Translations under genes and position numbers: made by a program
DNA from: JACQZU01 sp041908165
GTDB taxonomy: Bacteria > Acidobacteriota > Holophagae > Holophagales > Holophagaceae
Reading direction: 5' to 3'
Assembly: GCA_041908165.1 (NCBI GenBank)
Contig: JAYRFV010000065.1
Coordinates: 70,974 to 134,973, forward strand
Length of the DNA: 64,000 nucleotides
Shown: positions 60,019-64,000 of the stretch, piece after piece
How the letters are laid out: the number at the start of each line of letters is the position of its first letter
Position numbering within the stretch: the first letter of the stretch is position 1
Notes under the pieces: model-generated
Told to the model about the DNA's origin: nothing
The model's input: the letters and a program-made list of their open reading frames with translations, nothing else
The model's database searches: none

Positions 60019-62517
60019 CTAGAGCCGTTTCAGGACGGCGTCGTGCCGTGCAACCTCGCGCTTCCCTGCGTGCAGCCGCTCGGCTTCCGCGAGCAGGGTC
60101 CGGGCGGCCTCGGGATCCCCCTTGAGGGCCAGGATCCGCGCCATCTGGTAGCAGTTCACGGAGGATGTCCGGCGCTCGCCGGTGCTCAGGCTCTCCATGC
60201 TCCGGCGGGCGCTCCAGGCCGCGAAGTCGAGGAATGTCTTCCGCATGAGGGCACGGCTGCCGCCGAGGTCCTGTTCCATCCCCTTCAGCAGGAGGCTCAC
60301 GGCGTGCTCCTCCGGCCAGCGCTCCTTGAGGCCGGCCAGGCTGGCGCGAAAGCCCTGGCCGTCCCCGGTGGTGTACTGGAGCACCGCGAGGGTCGCCCGC
60401 AGGAGCCCCGAGGCGGGGGCCTGGCGCAACCCGTCCTCGATCCGCCGGGTCGCCTGCGCGTAGTCGCCGAGCCAGGTCAGGCAGACGCCGGCGGTCAGGT
60501 GGGCGTATTCGGCGCTGGGCTGGAGCGAACGCGCCCGGTCGGCGCAGCGGACGGCCTCCTGGAGCTCGCCGTCGTTCTGCAGGAGGACCGCCAGCCTGTA
60601 GTTCCCCCACCAGTCGTTGGGGAACAGTTCGAGAGCCCGCTGGTAGTGGGCCTTGCCGGTCCTGTGGCCGTCCGGCTCGTCCGAGTAGGCGTAGCTGTCG
60701 GCCAGCACCACCAGCGCGCGATAGTCTCCGGGATCGAGCGCCACGGCCTTCTCGGCAGCCACCCGCGCGCCCGGGAAGTCGCCCAGACGGACCAGGGCCT
60801 GCCCGAGGACCCGATGGGCGCTCCCCAGTTCGGGGTCGCCGGCGACGGCCTTCCGGGCCTCGGCCACGGCCTGGTCCGTCAGCGACTTGGCCTCGGGCAG
60901 CCCGAGGTGGGTGCCGCGCGAACTGAGGTCGAGCAGGGCCCAGCTCAGCCCGGCTCGCGCCGGCGCATAGCCGGGCTCGTCGGCGAGGGCCTCCTCGAAC
61001 AGCTTGATGGCCTGCGAGGTGTCCGAGAGCTTGCCGAGTTCCATCAACTCGACGCCCTTGGTGTAGCGTTCCCGCGTGCGCACGTGGCGGGCCTTCGAGA
61101 CGGGTCCAGAGGACGTGCCCTGGATCTCGCCGAGCAGCGGCGGCAGTCGCCGGCCGAGCTCCTCCTCGAGGGCCAGGGTGTCCTGCCCGCTGCCGGCAAC
61201 CCCGAGCTGGTTGAGCATCTCCCCTGAGCGTCCCTGGACCACGCGGAGGGAGAGCTTGTACTGGCCCTCGGACGCGCGCAGGGTGCCGAGCAGCAGCAGG
61301 TCCGCCCCCAGGTCCTTGACCACGGCGTCGAGCCGGCCCTGGGCGTTCCCGACCTTCGACATCGCAGCGGTGGTGCGCATCCGGTCGAGGATGAGAAGGT
61401 CGCGCCGGCGCAGGAGGCTGGTCGCCATGGCGTCCTGCAGGCTGGCGCCGACCCACTGCTGCTCCGGCGGAACGCCGAGCATCTCCACAGGAAGGATCGC
61501 CACGACCCGCTTGCCCCGCCCGAGGTCCGGCCTGGACGCTCCGCCAGCGACCGTCCTCCAGCCGGTCCAGGCGAGCCCGGCCGCCACCGCGATGCCGGCC
61601 CCCGCCAGCAGCCACCGACGAGGCAGGGATCCGAGCCGCGAGGGCGGAGGCAGGGTGCGAACCCGTCCCGTGGAGGCCAGGAGGGCGTCCCCCTTGAGCC
61701 CGTCCAGCAGGGCCTGCATCGACCTGAAGCGCTGCTCGGGCCGCTTCTCCATCATCCGGCTGATGATCCTGACCAGCGCCGGGGACAGGTCGGGCCGCTG
61801 GAGGCGCAGGTCCGGCGGCGTCTCCTTGGCGACCGCGTGGAGGGTGTCCAGCATGGTGTCGCGGCGGAACGGGTGGCGGCCGGAGGCGATCTCGTAGACC
61901 ACCGTGCCCAGGCTGAACTGGTCGGTGGCAGGCCCCAGTCCGAGGCCGTAGGCCTGCTCGGGGCTCATGTAGGCCGGCGTGCCGACGGAGATGCCGAGCC
62001 CGGTCTCCTCGGTGACCGTGAATCCCGAACTGGTGGTGTCCTGCGCCTGGGGGAGCGTCCGCTTGGCCACGCCGAAATCGAGGATCTTCAGGATCCCGTC
62101 CGGGGTGATGAGGAGGTTCTCCGGCTTGATGTCCCGGTGGACGATCCCCTTGGCGTGCGCCTGCTGCAGGGCGCCGGCGGCCTGGGCCAGGATCTCCCGG
62201 AGGTCCTCCTCGGGCATGGCGCGCCCCGCGTAGTCGCGCAGGCTCTGGCCCTTCACGAGTTCCATGGCGATGTAGGGCGAGCCGTCCACCTCCCCGGCGT
62301 CGAAGATGACGGCGATGTTGGGGTGGTTCAGCTGGCAGGCGGTCTTGGCCTCCTGGACGAGCGACTTGCGGGTTCCCTCGGCGCCTCCCTTCATCACCTT
62401 GAGGGCGACCTCCCGCTCCAGGCGCAGGTCCATGGCCCGCCACACCACGCCCATGCCGCCTTCGCCGAGGCGCTCGATCAGGCGGTAGGAGCCGAATTGG
62501 GTGGGGGTGGGATCCAA
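60019..62517 (-). CDS. Ser/Thr protein kinase with TPR repeats
   Basis: 832 residues if translation starts at the TTG preceded by GGAG (LDPTPTQFGSY..), which is preferred over the longer frame to 62655 that would be arginine-rich and lack a ribosome site. Kinase domain about 10-270: GEGGMGVVWRAMD, lysine K40, HRDIKPEN near 127, LDFGVAK and SVGTPAYMSPEQ. Transmembrane helix about 302-320 (WLLAGAGIAVAAGLAWTGW). The C-terminal 500 residues start with a TolB/FlgO-like segment (VVAILPVEMLGVPPEQQWVGASLQDAMATSLLRRRDLLILDR) and continue with TPR-like repeats. The layout is common in Acidobacteriota adenylate-cyclase/kinase proteins of unknown target. Confidence 0.9.
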   Translation of the reverse strand: MDPTPTQFGSYRLIERLGEGGMGVVWRAMDLRLEREVALKVMKGGAEGTRKSLVQEAKTACQLNHPNIAVIFDAGEVDGSPYIAMELVKGQSLRDYAGRAMPEEDLREILAQAAGALQQAHAKGIVHRDIKPENLLITPDGILKILDFGVAKRTLPQAQDTTSSGFTVTEETGLGISVGTPAYMSPEQAYGLGLGPATDQFSLGTVVYEIASGRHPFRRDTMLDTLHAVAKETPPDLRLQRPDLSPALVRIISRMMEKRPEQRFRSMQALLDGLKGDALLASTGRVRTLPPPSRLGSLPRRWLLAGAGIAVAAGLAWTGWRTVAGGASRPDLGRGKRVVAILPVEMLGVPPEQQWVGASLQDAMATSLLRRRDLLILDRMRTTAAMSKVGNAQGRLDAVVKDLGADLLLLGTLRASEGQYKLSLRVVQGRSGEMLNQLGVAGSGQDTLALEEELGRRLPPLLGEIQGTSSGPVSKARHVRTRERYTKGVELMELGKLSDTSQAIKLFEEALADEPGYAPARAGLSWALLDLSSRGTHLGLPEAKSLTDQAVAEARKAVAGDPELGSAHRVLGQALVRLGDFPGARVAAEKAVALDPGDYRALVVLADSYAYSDEPDGHRTGKAHYQRALELFPNDWWGNYRLAVLLQNDGELQEAVRCADRARSLQPSAEYAHLTAGVCLTWLGDYAQATRRIEDGLRQAPASGLLRATLAVLQYTTGDGQGFRASLAGLKERWPEEHAVSLLLKGMEQDLGGSRALMRKTFLDFAAWSARRSMESLSTGERRTSSVNCYQMARILALKGDPEAARTLLAEAERLHAGKREVARHDAVLKRL

Positions 62518-62606
62518 GCACGCTCCGGAGCCCCTCCAGTCTACCGAGGCCCACCCTCTGCCATCCTGGAACCTGTGCGGGCCCGGCCCGCGACCAGGAG
62601 CCCGGC

Positions 62607-63221
62607 TTGCGCCGACCGACCGCCGCCAGCGTCCACCGGATCCGCGAGAAGGCATCGATCTTCCTGGCGGAACTGCACCCCGCCGCGGACGCCGGAAGCC
62701 GGGACCGGATCCTCGCGGCCCTGCGGCGTCGGGACCACGATGCCAACCACCACTGCTCGGCCTGGCGCCAGGGGAGTCCGCCGGCGGCCTGGGGCGCCGA
62801 CGACGACGGCGAGCCCTCCGGTACCGCCGGCCGGCCCATGCTCCGGGTGCTGGAGGGGGCGGACCTCACCGACTGCCTGGCGGTGTGCATCCGGTGGTTC
62901 GGGGGCACCAAGCTCGGAACCGGCGGGCTGGTGCGGGCCTATACCGCGTGCCTCCAGGGCGCCATCGCCCAGGCCGAGGCGGACGGCTCCCTGGAGACCC
63001 TGCGGATCCTCCGCCACGGCCGGATGCAGGTTGCGCCCGGGATCGCCCACCTGCCTTTCGCGCTGCTGGGTGCCTTCCCCGAGGCCGAGTTCCTCGGCCA
63101 GGACCACGCGGAGGCCGGGGTCGAGGTGCGCTTCGCCTGCCCTCCTGAGCTCGCCGGACCGATCGCGGCTTCCTGGCGGGAGCGCAGCCGCGGCGGCGAG
63201 ATCCTGTGGGACCCGCCCTGA
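62607..63221 (+). CDS. IMPACT/YigZ-family protein
   Basis: 204 residues from TTG with AGGAG six bases upstream. The UPF0029 core is present: DHDANHHCSAWRQG, DDDGEPSGTAGRPMLRVLEG and IRWFGGTKLGTGGLVRAYTACLQGAI. YigZ homologues bind nucleic acid or GCN2-like partners; the function in bacteria is unclear. The C-terminal half is variable. Its start lies 89 bases from the divergent kinase TTG start. Confidence 0.9.
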   Translation: MRRPTAASVHRIREKASIFLAELHPAADAGSRDRILAALRRRDHDANHHCSAWRQGSPPAAWGADDDGEPSGTAGRPMLRVLEGADLTDCLAVCIRWFGGTKLGTGGLVRAYTACLQGAIAQAEADGSLETLRILRHGRMQVAPGIAHLPFALLGAFPEAEFLGQDHAEAGVEVRFACPPELAGPIAASWRERSRGGEILWDPP

Positions 63222-63312
63222 AGCGCCGTTCGCCGGTGGCTGGGGTACGCTCGCCGATTGCCGCCTCACCTGCCGGGCGGCTCCACCGTAGCTTGGTTCC
63301 AGGAGGTTGGCG

Positions 63313-63438
63313 ATGCCGGGCCTGGAAGGACTGCTGGAGGGATGGCTGCAAGCGGCCCTCGGCATTCTCGGGCTGCTGGTCGCCACGGCCGGATCCGCTG
63401 CGGCCGGCGAGTCACGCAGAGAAGGAGGACGATCATGA
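63313..63438 (+). CDS. Small membrane protein of 41 residues
   Basis: A 41-residue reading frame starts ATG with AGGAGG at ideal spacing and ends in ATGA, overlapping the next start. Residues about 12-31 form one hydrophobic helix (LQAALGILGLLVATAGSAAAG), with acidic and glycine-rich flanks (MPGLEGLLEGW and ESRREGGRS). No family was recognised. The strong ribosome site and coupling to the following membrane gene make it a real gene; the function may be regulation of, or membership in, the membrane complex encoded downstream. Confidence 0.7.
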   Translation: MPGLEGLLEGWLQAALGILGLLVATAGSAAAGESRREGGRS

Positions 63439-63827
63439 AGAAGGCGGCTCGACCGATCCCCCCGGGACGGCGCATGGCAGGCCGGGTGTTCCTGGGCCTC
63501 TGCCTCGCGGCAGGCGGCGCCGTGCTGCTCCTGAACAACCTGGGGCGGCTGCCGGTGGAGCTGGACTGGAGGCTCTGGCCGCTGTTCCTGGTGGCGCTGG
63601 CCGGGGCCCGCATGATCGAGCGCGGCGCACTCCGCGGCGGGCCGCATGCACTCATCCTGGTGGCGCTGTTCCTCCTGGCTGCCGGCTATGAACGGGACGA
63701 CCTCATCCACCGCTGGTGGCCCATCGCCGTGGTCTGGTGGGGCCTCCTGATGACCCTGAAGGCCCTGCTCCCGGCGCCCCGCCCCTCCCCCGAGACCTGC
63801 GAAGATCAACCCGGAACCCTGCCATGA
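63435..63827 (+). CDS. LiaF/LiaI-like membrane protein
   Basis: 130 residues with three to four hydrophobic segments (MAGRVFLGLCLAAGGAVLLLNNLG, WRLWPLFLVALAGARMI, HALILVALFLLAAGY, WPIAVVWWGLLMTLKALLP). The N-terminal LLLNNLGRLPVELDWRLWPLFLVALAG pattern is the LiaF transmembrane region motif found in DUF5668 proteins. GGAGG precedes the ATG. It overlaps the 41-aa gene and the next gene by 4 bases each, so three genes are coupled. Confidence 0.75.
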   Translation: MKKAARPIPPGRRMAGRVFLGLCLAAGGAVLLLNNLGRLPVELDWRLWPLFLVALAGARMIERGALRGGPHALILVALFLLAAGYERDDLIHRWWPIAVVWWGLLMTLKALLPAPRPSPETCEDQPGTLP

Positions 63828-64000
63828 ACGACGAACGCGATCCCCGGACACCGTCAGAAGCCCCGCCCCAGGCCCAGCCTTCACTGGCCGAACGGATCCG
63901 ACCGCACACCTTCACGCCGAAGCTGGTGTTCGGCATCGCCATCATCGTGGCCGGGCTCCTGCTCACCCTCGACAACCTGGTCCCCGACCACGAGATCTTC
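63824..64000 (+). CDS. Membrane protein of the LiaF-like cluster, 5' end only
   Basis: The first 59 codons are inside the window. A proline-rich cytoplasmic start (EAPPQAQPSLAERI) is followed by a helix VFGIAIIVAGLLLTLDNL, again with the LDNL pattern of LiaF/DUF5668 membrane domains. The ATG overlaps the previous stop. The remainder lies outside the window, so the C-terminal domain is unseen. Confidence 0.7.
   Translation, partial: MNDERDPRTPSEAPPQAQPSLAERIRPHTFTPKLVFGIAIIVAGLLLTLDNLVPDHEIF

Overview
The window is about 70% G+C, densely packed (no stretch over 300 bases lacks a gene) and entirely bacterial. A large TonB-dependent receptor with an N-terminal carboxypeptidase-regulatory-like domain, a monomeric NADP isocitrate dehydrogenase, three Ser/Thr kinases with PEGA or TPR modules, LytS/LytR, a PilT-type ATPase and many lipoproteins and outer-membrane barrels point to a Gram-negative, probably Acidobacteriota of the Holophagae type (Geothrix/Holophaga-like). 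That placement is inference from gene content, not a computed phylogeny. No tRNA, rRNA, CRISPR array, transposase or prophage was recognised.

Layout. 1-7250: the end of a metallophosphatase, icd, a membrane-anchored hydrolase, a PEGA Ser/Thr kinase and a processive family-2 glycosyltransferase. 7420-12754: a DeoR/GlpR-type regulator followed by a three-gene outer-membrane unit (barrel, 1013-aa TonB-dependent receptor, barrel) that looks like a regulated uptake locus of unknown substrate. 12818-16071: an N-acetylmuramoyl-alanine amidase divergent from an overlapping run of stand-alone FlhB C-domain, PHP phosphoesterase, CheY-like receiver and truA. 16111-18272: glnA and an HD hydrolase divergent from a very AT-rich promoter island. 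18400-25043 (minus strand): biotin carboxylase, biotin carrier protein, ileS, lspA and a polysaccharide deacetylase, the last three overlapping by 4 bases each.

25199-37952: small lipoprotein, periplasmic protein, LytS/LytR pair, PQQ-like propeller, coaBC, rpoZ, then CapA/radical SAM/thioesterase/2H phosphoesterase on the minus strand and a 1044-aa kinase-TPR protein translationally coupled to a molybdopterin oxidoreductase. 40068-42157: sucC-sucD. 42402-45347: a secreted collagen-like protein with an S74 self-processing domain and a PilT-like ATPase. 45393-48624 (minus): udk, rhodanese, NUDIX, yajQ and polyprenyl synthase in one probable operon. 48706-58928: pseudopilin-like lipoprotein, rlmI, a nucleotide pyrophosphatase-type enzyme, an 1871-aa multi-PAS hybrid histidine kinase, cysteine desulfurase and hemerythrin. 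59012-64000: HAD phosphatase, a third Ser/Thr kinase-TPR protein, yigZ, and a cluster of small membrane proteins including a 41-aa gene.

The most unusual signals are not protein genes. Three clear intergenic elements (18287-18358, 39981-40050, 40966-40989), with a degenerate fourth (46405-46434), are built from three imperfect tandem 8-9-mers, two of them with a long inverted copy. They are much less G+C-rich than their surroundings and sit between convergent genes or inside operons. Other notable signals are an exact 10-base inverted match shared by the two DeoR-flanking upstream regions, a nested palindrome at 5621-5680, and a 41-aa membrane protein gene at 63313-63438.
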